Of a DNA stretch of 64,000 bases, positions 1 through 10,990 are shown piece by piece. Numbering within the stretch: the first letter of the stretch is position 1; the number at the start of each line of letters is the position of its first letter. The notes under the pieces are model-generated. The model made no database searches. It was given only the letters and a program-made list of their open reading frames with translations, and was not told the origin of the DNA. A program made the position numbers and the translations under genes. This DNA is from Mytilus edulis (lineage: Eukaryota; Mollusca; Bivalvia; Mytilida; Mytilidae), in contig NC_092348.1 of NCBI RefSeq assembly GCF_963676685.1, positions 23,969,386 to 24,033,385 of the forward strand, in the 5' to 3' direction.

Positions 1-719
1 TAAATATTGAGCATCTGCTTTATTATTTTTTATTTTATTATTTTTATAGACGATATTTGACATTTTACCCTAATTTTTAGTTGTGTAGGCATGTGTTGTG
101 GGCGGGCACAATCAACACAATTTTAAATTAAACATCAAAAGTATAATTGTTACCAATTTCGGTCTAGTGGCTTCGGAAATAAATAAAACCTTAATGACGA
201 CAACGAGGGATGCCAAGTGATCGCATAGCTCACATGGCCCTAAAGTGTAAAGTTGGCTTATTAAGGAGCTAGCATTATTTTGCTTTATATCTTGATTTTT
301 ATCTAAAATTGAAAAGTTGGGAACAATGAGCTGTTGAACTCATGCTCCCTGTCCCCATTTCACTATTTATGAGAGCCTCAAGATACAAAAAGAAAATTAA
401 CACTCATAAACCGACAACGATCTGACATTGCCATGGCAGAATGCGCAAAGCGACCAAAAGACAATCAACATCCGTCCAAATCATTTTGCAAAGAACTCGG
501 CTCAAACCGGAGGGCTAAGGGCCGTCTTAGACTTGCAGTGAGGTGATTTTTTTTGTTCCATGTTTAAGGCTTTAATGTGACCGAGATTAAATTCAAAAAT
601 AAAAGCGTCGTTCCTTTTCTACTTGTGATTTTTTTGTTCTGCATGTACTGATTTAGCCATGCATGTAATGGATTAATACCCATAACCATGATAACCTTTG
701 TTTTTCTAATTCTTTAATA
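1..719. other. No gene seen; decayed repeats
   Basis: Contains a degraded CCAAGTGATCGCATAGCTCA repeat end (about 190-250) and a CCGACAACGATCTGACATTG fragment (about 405-450) of a dispersed mussel repeat. Confidence 0.4.
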
Positions 720-908
720 TTAATTGTGGGGAACTAAGGTTTCAATGTTAACTCCCTCAAGCAAGGTTATATGGATTAGGCTATTTTTTATGTCCTTTTT
801 CGTTAAATCACTCTTCAACTGTATATGTACTTGTACATCCTTGGCTGTTAAATATTCAGCTTTGAGCGTTTCTTGATGAAGGTTAATCCAGAAGAGCGCT
901 TCTAACAC
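720..908 (-). CDS. Possible coding exon, unrecognised
   Basis: A 62-codon frame ending LTKKDIKNSLIHITLLEGVN and IETLVPHN stop. Composition is amphipathic and protein-like, and the frame continues upstream to an AACAG acceptor-like site at about 930. No family recognised and no convincing pyrimidine tract. Weak. Confidence 0.2.
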   Translation of the reverse strand: MLEALFWINLHQETLKAEYLTAKDVQVHIQLKSDLTKKDIKNSLIHITLLEGVNIETLVPHN

Positions 909-929
909 ATGAACATCAAAATGTGCTGT

Positions 930-1640
930 TTTCGTTTTTTTCTATAACAGTATATACGAACACATCATTGAGAACTGAAGACTGTACATCACGAGCTCCA
1001 ACTAAAACTAGAGATTAACTTTGGTGCAACAGAAAAATAATCAGATTCTCCTCCACATGTGGCACTTCATTAAATTGACAATACAACATTACTATTTAAT
1101 AGGCTAAAATTTGTCATGCTATTTTTTTTTTAATTGGCTCTTACAGTTTTTATAAATTATAAATAGTTTTCAACATATTCAAGATAAAAATAGTATCCTA
1201 TCATGAAATGATTTTTTGTAATGGGTCAAAGGCCCATTAAAGGCTAGGAGAGTTAAAAAGACATTTGAACCATTATTGTGTGATGTCTTATAACCAGCTG
1301 TTGTTTCATATCAATTTGTTATTAAAAAATCACCAAACAGATGTCAATAGTTGAATATGTACTAATACTGATCCTTTAAGATTATCATGAATTCATGTCT
1401 AGTTCTTGTTTTGTGTTAAAGTTTTTCAAAATTTACTTCTCTGTGTAGTGTTTTGCATACGGTTACATGCAAGTGCATTGTCAATTATTGTTTACCTTTG
1501 GTGTCTTTTAGTTTATACAATAATTGATTCTCAACTTATAAGGTCTGAACTACTTCAGTTCAACATGAGATAATCCTTGAGGGTTATACAAAAAAGAAGA
1601 TGTAGTATGATTGTCAGTGGTGACCAAGGAAGAGCACTAT
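930..1640. other. No gene seen
   Basis: AT-rich, stop codons in all frames, no strong repeat structure noticed. Confidence 0.4.
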
Positions 1641-1646
1641 GACTTT

Positions 1647-1897
1647 AAGGGAGCTACCATTTGATTTTAATGGGGGGAGGGCTAGGATGAAATTTGAAAA
1701 AAAAGGCAGGACAGGATTTTGAGTAAAAAAAAAGGCAGGATGAGTAACTTGGCAAAAAAAAAGGCAGGATGACAATTTTTGTAAAAAAATCAGGATAAGC
1801 TAAGAAAAAAAAAGGCAGGACCGAATAGACTGAAAAATAAAAAGGCAGGACAGAGATTACAACTAAAAAAAAGGCAGGACACAATTTTTCATCCTAG

Positions 1898-1936
<39 letters not shown>

Positions 1937-1965
1937 ATAAAAATCAAATGGTATCTCACTAAGAT
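1647..1965. mobile_element. Inverted-repeat element with tandem AAAAAAGGCAGGA array
   Basis: The left end GCTACCATTTGATTTTAATG followed by GGGCTAGGATGAAA is mirrored on the right by TTTTTCATCCTAGC, a long C run, and ATAAAAATCAAATGGTA. Inside are about six repeats of poly-A plus GGCAGGA at ~30-bp spacing. A minus-strand open frame here is an artefact of the array. Confidence 0.75.
1898..1936. repeat. Poly-C homopolymer tract
   Basis: About 39 consecutive C inside the inverted-repeat element. Length is likely unreliable in assembly. Confidence 0.9.
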
Positions 1966-2488
1966 GAAGAACAGCAATTAAAGCATTGTTGCTTTTTGTG
2001 AGTTTTTTTTTTTGCTGTGCATAATTCTTCTCATGGATGGGTACCCAATATCCTTTGTTTTTATTTTTCTATTATGTGTATAACAGTAATACCTTGACTA
2101 CACTACAGTTTCAGTGAACTTATAAAGTATTATCATACAACTTGACAGCATTATAATGTCAACATATACACAGACTTTATCACTTTATGTTTATTTTCAA
2201 CATTTACATCTGATTTACTACATGTACTAACTAAGGCCATTTCCAGCCATGGACATCACAACCAAAATTGACCTTTTACTATTCAGGTATCTGCAATATT
2301 TTACCTATTCATTGACTTTATATAAAATAATCACTTTAACATTGTTGTGTCACCCATTTTCTCTTTTGGTATTTATTACATGAATCTCTGTGATTTCGGT
2401 TGACAAACGACCATAATAAGTACGGTTTGAATACCTTGATGACCATATTCGTATCTATAAATATAATTTGGTATATTTAATGATGAGA

Positions 2489-5400
2489 TTATGTCCAATA
2501 CTTTTCATCTAGTGCATCCAACCTTTCTTTCATTCTTCTGGTATGTTCAGAGTTCCAAAGGTGATATGCAGTTCCTTTAACATTTTGATTTTCTTTCTCA
2601 CTTTCGTTCTTTAGCAAGGGACTCGTCAGCTCACTTTGATATATAGAAAGAATTTCATCTGGCAGTCTTTCTTGAAAACCAGATTTTTCAAATCTGATAG
2701 CTTCAAATTCATTTTCTAAATCTTTTTGCTGAAAATCCATAAAGTTTAAGGCCATCCATATACAGATCACAGTTCCATTATTCAAACCATTATCACTTGT
2801 ATCACTGAAGAGTTCCATATCCTGAGACTTCAACATTCTGTCATTTTCTACATTATACATAAGAATCTGTACCTTTTTATCTGTGGCCAGGAATGATGGC
2901 ATAAATAGATTTTTTAGCTCAGGATTATCCTTTGCTTGATAGAATGCATTTGTTATAGTTTGAGCAAATACTTGATCCAATGTATTTTCAACATCGTGTT
3001 TCCTCATATGTATTTCATTGTATACATTACCATTAAACTCTGAACCGTCATCCCAATCTCTTGTTTCTGTAACATTGTCGTCTATTTTGACCCTTTTAGC
3101 AACTGGATCTGTTAACTCATATTCAAATTTATCCTCTCCACATTCATCAACTTCAGTTCCTATTTTAACAAGGCATCTGTCTACTCTAATATCTGGATGA
3201 CCATGCCACACATTATAATTACCTTTAGAAGTAAAATGAAAGAAACTTTAATCATGTTAATATAGGACTAGTACATTTGTTCGAGAGGTTTGTGGCTTAA
3301 GGTAGCACTCCACAGTTAGAAAATAAAATTAAAAATGAGCCACAAAATGTTTTATCATCTCCTATTCCTGGATTTCTAATACATTAACCTTACTGTTTGT
3401 GTTGTACATGTGCATATGTATGTAATCAGTATATTCCATAGATTTGATTTCCAAAAATTAAAAGAGTGAAAATTAATTCCTTGTATGTGTATCCATGGCA
3501 ACATTCTGCATTTATTTACCATAAAATATTGCAAAAAGGGGGGTGGACATGTCACATATTCCCCCAAAATTTGGATCAAACTAGAATTTCAATGACATTG
3601 AGTGATACCTTTTTAGAAACTGTTTTCATAAATCTTCCTAATGATCAAATAAAAAATGGGGGTCTTTCGCCTCATTTTTTTGAAAATCCAATCACAAAGT
3701 TTGTGCGATAAAAAGTTGGAAAAAAACATTACAATAATTGCCGGACCAATGTATGGTAGGGACATGCAAATACCGACTGTCATACAGAAAACAGCCTATA
3801 TTACATACATTACATAATCTTGATGTTCATATAAACCCAATACAAAGGCTATTTTAATACTCAGCTATCCAAAAATGAATTTTATTGCACACTAGCTCTC
3901 ATATTTGAAAAATCCACAGGGGCCAAAATGCGAAACTACACACCTAACTGTGGAGTGCTACCTTAAGGTGAAATTTTTCCCCTCCTGCCTCAATTTTTAT
4001 TATATTTTCTATGTTCTACTAGCTGTTACGATGAAAATGGTACCTTAGTTTTTAAAATTGGTTCAGTAATAAAGATTTTATGAAGGTTAGCAGTTGATGT
4101 TGAAACGCGACAAAAAGTGATTTAAAAAAAAATGCTGGATCATAGTGAAAAAACTTTAAGTCTGTCTCATTTTTGGGGTAAATTCCTAAAACTTTTCCCA
4201 TTATCTTATTTAAAATCATAAAATTACCTTAAAAGAGGACAAATTGTACAATTTTTAGGTATTTGAAAGCACTTATAGGTCAATTTTGCTGTAAATAGCA
4301 TACCTAACCTTGGTTTAGAAGCTCTCAAGCAGGGTATAAATTTCTAGCAGTACTGGCATCATTAAATTTAATTAATGCCAAATTATAATATAAAATCCTG
4401 CTAAAAATGTTTATTTGACTTATTCGCATTCAAAAATATAAAGTGATACATTCTGAGGATATCATATAAAGCGCAATCTTTGGTTACATTGGCGAAGCTA
4501 ATGGAGTACAAATTTAAGACCGCAACATGTCTAAGTGTCAAAATGTGTATATTTGGTTGCTAAGGACAGTTAACAATAAAATAAACATAAATTGCATTCC
4601 TAGCAGATTTTTTACCTTCAGAACTAAAACAAGAACATAAAAGACTAAAGATTTGTGGTAAATTTTATCTTAAAAAGTGCATTTCTGTGCTTTCTGATGT
4701 GCCATAAGGTAGCACTCCACAGTTAGAAAATAAAATTAAAAATGAGCCACAAAATGTTTTATCATCTCCTATTCCTGGATTTCTAATACATTAACCTTAC
4801 TGTTTGTGTTGTACATGTGAATATGTATGTAATCAGTATATTCCATAGATTTGATTTCCAAAAGTTAAAAGAGTGAAAATTAATTCCTTGTATGTGTATC
4901 CATGGCAACATTCTGCATTTATTTACCATAAAATATTGCAAAAAGGGGGGTGGACATGTCACATATCCCCCCAAAATTTGGATCAAACTAGAATTTCAAT
5001 GCCATTGAGTGATACCTTTTTAGAAACTGTTTTCATAAATCTTCCTAATGATCAAATAAAAAATGGGGGTCCATACCTGCCAACTTTTGAAAGTGCCCAT
5101 GGGGGTTTTAGCCTCATTTTTTCATATAAACCCAATACAAAGGCTATTTTAATACTCAGCTATCCGAAAATGAATTTTATTGCACACTAGCTCTCATATT
5201 TGAAAAATCCACAGGGGCCAAAATGCGAAACTACACACCTAACTGTGGAGTGCTACCTAAACTGAAACTGATCAACTCACCAAATGCAGCAACTGAGAGA
5301 TCACAATTTTGTTTCTATAGCAGCATATTTTTAAAATAAAATTTACCTTATACATACAAGGGTTTAAATTTGGTACCCAAATATGAGTTTCACCTACAAA

Positions 5401-7347
5401 AGACTCATCAGTGACAATCTAATCATGAAAGTTAGACCAAATAAAGTACAAAGTTGAAGACCATTTAGGATAAAAGTTCATAAATGTTTTGCCAAATTGA
5501 GCTTAGGTGATCTAATATAAATTTTATAAGATGTTGCTATAATTTTGCAGTCATTCAAAGGCAGTGCATGCATAAAAATGTATGTATACCCTCATATTTT
5601 TTGTTGGACCTATTCAGTGCATTTTTATATAATTATATAAATATGTTGAAAAAGAATGAGTACAATGATTACAATAGAAATAGACCTGAATGTTGCCATT
5701 TCTGTCTTACAATTTTTGTTGAGTGATCACCTGAATACTGATGTTTAGACAATCAAATAAAACAGACTGATAGAAATGAACAAGTTGTTTTAGTAATAAA
5801 ATGAAACTCTGCTTATATTTTTTGAGAAAAATGCCTCAAAACATCCAATTAAAATTTTAATCAATTTCAAAAAGTTGCTTTCTAATTTATCATCCAAAAG
5901 CCACAAAACATAAGCAATCATAAAATCTATATTATCATTTAAGGTGGTACCTAACACTCCAGGGAGATAACTCTGTAATATCAGCTAAACCTTTTAATTA
6001 CGTTGCCTTGTGAAGGCAATATAAAGCTTCACAATGATCAAAATTAGTGTTTGTCAAACTGCTATATAACCAGTGTAATTTTTCTGATAAAACGCTTGGT
6101 TCAAATTTTTTTATTTTTTGATATTTTTGTAAAAGGGTCAAAGTAAATAATTTGTCAAAATTTTATGAAAATTAAACGAGCCAAATTAATTTAACATGTT
6201 TAAGTCAAAGTGTTGGGTACCACCTTAAATGCAGGTTTTTGATTGAAGCATTGAGAAAACAATTTTTTTAAGAATCCCTACGTTGTACATGCAACAATAT
6301 ATAGTGAAGATGACAGTGAGCAAAATATAACCCTATCAGACAATGAAAACAAATTCTATGCTTCAGGGATATAGAAAATTTAAGGTATTCATGTATTGTC
6401 AAAAATGCAGCAATTGCCCAACAGATTAAATCTTCCATAGGAATTATCATAATAAAATTACAGAGTGACTCTGTAATTATTTGAAATTTGGTCTGAGACC
6501 AAATTTCAAATAATTACTTAAACATGTAAAAGCTGGAATCTTCATCTAGGAAATAAGAAATGTATGCTAAGTAGGTATTAAATGTCATTTTGGTTAACTT
6601 TTGTGTCACTTGGTCTCTTGTGGAGAGTTGTATCATTGGCACCAAATTTCAAATAATTACTTAAACATGTAAAAGCTGGAATCTTCATCTAGGAAATAAG
6701 AAATGTATGCTAAGTAGGTATTAAATGTCATTTTGGTTAACTTTTGTGTCACTTGGTCTCTTGTGGAGAGTTGTATCATTGGCAATCAAACCACATCTTC
6801 TCTTTTATATTAAATTTAAAAAAAACAATATATGGTTAAACAAGAAGAGAATGCTGGGAGATATGAAAATAGTTATGATACAATATAACATTTAAAAATT
6901 CAATACCAAATATCATACTGGTATTCAATATACCAAAATTCCAAGCTGTGTACTAATAATATGCAACAAAAGTTTTGGATGGTTGAATGGATAAACAGAA
7001 GGACAAAGAGATGAATTGAAGAACAAAAAGACAGACAAGGCAAAAAAACACCCTTCCGTGATATATACATGTATTGCACATATTGAACAAAATACATACA
7101 TATATTATAAATATGTTGATAAATCAAGTACATATGTACATTGTATATCATTTCTTACCAAAAGCTGTATCTCCCAGTTTAAGATCTTTACCACATGCTG
7201 GACATTTTCCTAAATGGTTTGGAAACTGTTTATCATTCATATAACCTGAAGAAGTTAATGGTCCAAACAAATGATGGCTAAGAATTGCCTGTATTTCTGT
7301 CACAGTGTTTGCCTTTTTAACTTTTAACAATAGACTACTGTTGTTTT
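2489..7347 (-). CDS. Unrecognised two-exon (partial) protein, possible PD-(D/E)XK-like bivalve family
   Basis: Two exons on the minus strand join in phase. Exon A 7347-7159 (acceptor TTTTTCAG, donor GTAAGA) encodes LLLKVKKANTVTEIQAILSH and a CPACGKDLKLGDTAFG segment with a CxxC zinc-knuckle-like pair. Exon B 3222-2489 (acceptor CTAAAG) begins NYNVWHGHPDIRVDRCLVKI and ends at a stop after LDALDEKYWT. The join is a Gly codon (G|GT). Exon A starts in phase 1 with no Met, so an upstream exon is missing. The WHGHPDI...AQTITNAFYQ..NPEL layout resembles an expanded uncharacterised bivalve family that I associate, from memory only, with nuclease-like folds. Two TIR elements lie in the intron. TTTATT (AATAAA in reverse) near 2190 could be the poly(A) signal. 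Confidence 0.65.
3300..3963. mobile_element. TIR element, AGGTAGCACTCC family, copy 1
   Basis: Ends AGGTAGCACTCCACAGTTAG and its reverse complement (CTAACTGTGGAGTGCTACCT) are flanked by TA on both sides, consistent with a TA target duplication. 664 bp, no transposase, so a non-autonomous (MITE-like) element. Lies in the intron of the minus-strand gene. Confidence 0.85.
3964..4706. other. Sequence between the two TIR copies
   Basis: AT-rich, no coding signal. Begins AAGGTGAAATTTTTCCCCTC, which looks repeat-derived. Confidence 0.4.
4707..5258. mobile_element. TIR element, AGGTAGCACTCC family, copy 2
   Basis: Same termini as copy 1 and near-identical for the first ~370 bp and the last ~140 bp, but with a different, shorter centre (552 bp). 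The left flank is TA and the right flank is mutated to AA. Confidence 0.85.
5942..6225. mobile_element. Short TIR element (MITE), AGGTGGTACC family
   Basis: Termini AGGTGGTACCTAACACT and AGTGTTGGGTACCACCT are inverted, flanked by TTTA and TAAA (TA duplication). 284 bp with no coding capacity. Confidence 0.82.
6473..6517. repeat. Perfect palindrome
   Basis: GTAATTATTTGAAATTTGGT and its exact reverse complement are separated by a few bases. The right arm overlaps the start of the 143-bp tandem repeat. A smaller palindrome (ATTACAGAG TGA CTCTGTAAT) lies just upstream. Confidence 0.9.
6498..6783 (+). repeat. Perfect 143-bp tandem duplication with SINE-like tail
   Basis: Copies 6498-6640 and 6641-6783 look identical. 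Each runs from ACCAAATTTCAAATAATTAC to GGAGAGTTGTATCATTGGC. The following CAATCAAACCACATCTTCTC completes the repeat tail once. Confidence 0.92.
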
Positions 7348-7810
7348 CTGAAAAAGAATGAATGAACATGATGAATGAATAAATCTTTATTGCAAAAGCA
7401 TAAACATGCTATGGCAAAATTAACAACATGTATCACATAATATAAAACATGTCATGAATAGACAGCAAATAAAGAGCTGCGCTATAATCCAATGATACGC
7501 CTGTTGCCCTTTTAGTACGTCTTTATGCTTTAATTGATTTTTTTTTTGTACATTAATTAGGCTGTTAGTTTTCTCATTTGAATTGTTTTACATTTGTCAA
7601 ATAGGATCTCACATCAATAGATATAAACAATTCACCAAAGTTTCATAAAAGTTGTTGAAAGTGTTTATGAGTGATTGTCCCAAAACAGGAAAATCCCTCT
7701 TTTTTAAGCATAAGCAATGATAAGAGGCGTCAAGAAAAGAATTTAGTAACAAGGAGTATAATTGAAATTAGTATCAAGAAAGTAAATCTTTAGTATATAT
7801 AATCAGATGT

Positions 7811-7917
7811 TTAAATTGTAAATAAACTTTCTCGCAGCTCTCTTTTCTTCTTGTCACTAATATTTTGCTTCATGTGGATTCTTGATGCTTCTTCAAGTTC
7901 TTGTTCATTTGTTGTTG
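7811..7917 (-). CDS. Possible terminal coding exon, unrecognised
   Basis: After acceptor TATTTTAG, 35 codons read NEQELEEASRIHMKQNISDK then KKRELRESLFTI and a stop. The coding-like composition and phase 1 entry suggest the 3' end of a minus-strand gene, but no partner exon was found and nearby short repeats (CTTCTTGTCACTAAT) may be part of a mobile element. Confidence 0.25.
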
Positions 7918-8069
7918 CTAAAATACTTCTTGTTGCTACATGTAATTAGAGAGACCAAGAAATATGTGACACTTGACGCTTGACTTGACTGCTGTTACAC
8001 TAATATGGCTTATATTTTACAGGAACAGCTGAGATGTCTAGCAATGCCAATGGTAGAAAAAGAAAGTAA

Positions 8070-8390
8070 TTAAACTAGAGGCTCCAAGGAGCCTGTGCCG
8101 CTCACCTGATATTGTTATTTACAATTGATGCATGAAATGATGCAAACGTTATACTTTTGCTTTAGTTTCACAAAATATCAGTCAAAAACTGCATTTTCCC
8201 CCTTTTTGAAACAAAATACCCTCATGCTTAATGTGGCCAAGTTTGGTTTAATTTGGCCCAGTAGTTTCAGAGGAGAACACAGAAGATTTTTGTAAAAGTT
8301 AACGATGAGGACGACAGACGACAAGGGACGACAGACGCCAAGTGATAAGAAAAGCTCACTAGGCCCTTCGGGCCAGGTCAGCCAAAAATA
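8070..8390 (+). repeat. Dispersed bivalve repeat (GAGGCTCCAAGGAGCCTGTG...GGCCCTTCGGGCC)
   Basis: Starts with the short hairpin GAGGCTCCAAGGAGCC and ends with CTCACTAGGCCCTTCGGGCC. Contains TTTGGCCCAGTAGTTTCAGA and a GACGACAGACGACAAGGGAC stretch. I recognise this as a common mussel/oyster repeat. A decayed fragment of its end lies at about 190-250. Confidence 0.7.
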
Positions 8391-8399
8391 AGATCTAAT

Positions 8400-8650
8400 T
8401 TATGAACGAGGTTATACATGTACAAGATGTACAATACTAAATAAAAACGGTCAGGGGTAGTACTTAAACAAGTGATTTCAAAATCACTTCTTTGAGTGGT
8501 TTCAGCTGTGAAATATTAAAAAATTTCACACAGACACAGACAAAATCACTGAAACAAGTAATTTGAGAAGTTAAAATGTAATCACTTCAACAAGTGTTTA
8601 TAACATTTTTTGGATATATTTTTCCCACAAGCTTGATTTTTTTATTGTTA
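8400..8650. repeat. AT-rich stretch with AAGTGATT/AATCACTT motifs
   Basis: Repeated inverted motifs such as CAAGTGATTTCAAAATCACT suggest a decayed palindromic element. No gene seen. Confidence 0.35.
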
Positions 8651-8652
8651 AA

Positions 8653-9115
8653 ATAAACAGCTGCGCCATGAGCGCATGATACGCCCAACGTCGTGTGGAG
8701 GTTTTATGCAATAATCATAAATAGTTTCTGAGAAAGTTTAAAGCAATAACCACATATTGTTTTTGAGACACGGCAGGACATGTGAAACCCCCCACCCTGT
8801 TTTTATTTACAAAAAACTTAATATTACCAAAATAAAATTTTGAATAAAATCCAAAAAGTATACAGATCTTTAGATTAATATAACAAAGAAGTGTGTTAAG
8901 TTTTAAGCAATAATCATAAATTATTTTTGAGATACGGCGCAACATGTAAAAATAACCTCCCCTGTTTTACAAAATACTCAATAACTCAAAAAACAAATTT
9001 TGAATCATCACCAAAAAGTATACAGATCTTTAGACTAATATAACAAAGAAGTGTGTAAAGTTTTAAGCAATAATCATAAATCGTTTTTGAGATACGGCAC
9101 AACAAGTAAAATCAA
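8653..9115 (+). repeat. Dispersed repeat CTGCGCCATGAGCGCATGAT family, copy 1
   Basis: Begins CTGCGCCATGAGCGCATGAT and contains about three tandem ~150-bp modules built from AAGCAATAATCATAAAT, TTTTTGAGATACGGC and AAAAAGTATACAGATCTTTA. A fragment also sits at 7465-7500. Confidence 0.7.
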
Positions 9116-9119
9116 AGAG

Positions 9120-9905
9120 CTGAATAGCTCTGAGGGGAAAGACGGCCCTTGTTTCTATTTTATTATGTTTTTGGAAAAGGGGGGGGGGGGGGTATCTTTT
9201 GATAGTTTACATATGAAGAATGAAAAAGAGAACCGCTAGAACATGTAGAAAGGTTGACAATATTGAAATCAATTGTTGTTTATGTAATTTCATTTCCTTA
9301 GTTTAGGATTCAATTTGGACCAATGGAAGTGATCTGCATCTTCTAAATCTAAACATTTGATTAAAGTTGATAGCTAATTATCTAAAACTCAACTGAATTC
9401 TGTCATTTCACAACAACTACAATATTTTTTGAAATCTTGATTGTGTACCACTGAACTGCAGGCTAGGGCCATTTTCCATTTTTTGTGACAGTACTCTTGG
9501 ATTTTAAAGTTTTTTCTTTAGAAAGTGTGGACTGAAAAATCTATTCAGTTTTAAATTTCCATTGTTAAAGTTCTTAGTTACAACTCTCATCACAGGGAAA
9601 CAGGTACTAATAACAAAAAACAATATGAGTGATGTAAACTGTGTGAAGCTTGTTTCGAAATCATAATTTTGAAATATTTGTAAATATAAATATGTTAAAA
9701 CTATTAAAATGCAATTTTTTTTAATTTTTTTTACCATTACAATGATTATGTAGGTACACAAAAATTTAGTTTTAATAGAAGACTACTAATCCAATGAAAT
9801 GTCACATTTGAAGTGTTTAAATACTTTAACTTTTATTTTAGTGGATAATTACTCATCAATTGAGGTGCTCCTGAATTGGAGGAAGATTCTCAGAATTTTT
9901 ACAGA
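9120..9905. other. No gene seen
   Basis: AT-rich sequence with a poly-G run near 9180-9192. The minus-strand frame at 9504-9761 is low-complexity and unconvincing. Confidence 0.4.
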
Positions 9906-9909
9906 AACA

Positions 9910-10047
9910 AGTGGTCTCACTAATTAACAACAAAAAGAATTTTAGCGACAAGAAGCGACAAGAAGAATATGTTTTTCTTGTCGCTAAATAGTCTTCTTGA
10001 CGCTTCTTGTCGCTTTTTGACGCTTCTTGTCTCTAATTAGTGAGACC
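9910..10047. mobile_element. Hairpin MITE with CGACAAGAAG repeats
   Basis: GGTCTCACTAATTA at the left and TAATTAGTGAGACC at the right form the ends. The interior consists of inverted copies of GCGACAAGAAGCGACAAGAA and TTCTTGTCGC. No coding capacity. Confidence 0.75.
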
Positions 10048-10559
10048 CGAAAAAAGTAATAAAATCGTTTCTTTCCCCTGTGTCATGTAACCCCACGATC
10101 TTTGTTTATTTTGAAAGTTGTTGACCTACAAATTAAAGTATTGCATGTTGATGTTTAAATCATCTACAGTAAACAATATTATGTTTAGATTTAACAAATA
10201 CAAATTTGTGATTAGTGCACGATCTCTAAGAATGATTTAAATAACCAGTGAACTGGTGAAGGATATCCCTGCTTCTTCCAAGAATGACGTCACTATAAAA
10301 TACAATGTAGGTTGGATATATTTAGAATATCTCGTCATACTAATTTTTCCGGATTGTTAAATAAACGTAAATAGTGTAAAGGAGAGTTCAAGATACGATA
10401 ATTTCGTGAGAAACAGAAGGGAAATGTGTAAAAAAAAGTGTTTAAAGTCAAACTATTCATTTCTGGGTCTCCTTCTCTTCAATCTAAGTAAGATTTGTTG
10501 GGGGTTTTCCCACACTATAACATGTATAAAAACAAAATGAATGATGTGAGGGAGTGTCA

Positions 10560-10990
10560 CTCTGGTCAACCCCATAGGGGATTGACGGCTTGAAGCCGTC
10601 TTTCCCCAAAAAACCCTCCCCCTTTTTTGAATTTTGAAGCATCACCACAAAGTATACAGATATTGAGATTAATATAACTAAGAAGTGTTTAAAGTTTTAA
10701 GCCATAATCAAGAATCGTTTTTGAGATACAGTGCGACATGTGAAAAAAACACACACCTGTTTTAGTTAAAAAGTGCCGTAACTCAAAAAGTTTAATTCTT
10801 ATTTTCACCAAAAAGTATAAAGATCATTTGACCATCATAAGAAACAACCATATTAAGTTTCATAAAATTTGAATAAGTTGTTCTCAAGTTATGATGCTTA
10901 TGCCGGACAGACAGACGGACAGATGGACGGACAGACGGACATTTGTATAACATAATACGTCCCGTCAAAATTTTTACGGGCATATAAAAA
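10560..10990 (+). repeat. Dispersed repeat, same family, copy 2 (3' end)
   Basis: Same modules (AAAAAGTATACAGATATTGA, TTTTTGAGATACAGTGCGAC) and the family's end: repeated GGACAGACGGAC, then CATAATACGTCCCGTCAAAA and a final ACGGGCATATAAAAA. Confidence 0.7.

Noticed and set aside
1654-1884. 76-codon minus-strand frame rich in F, P and S
   Set aside because: Produced entirely by the poly-A/GGCAGGA repeat array.
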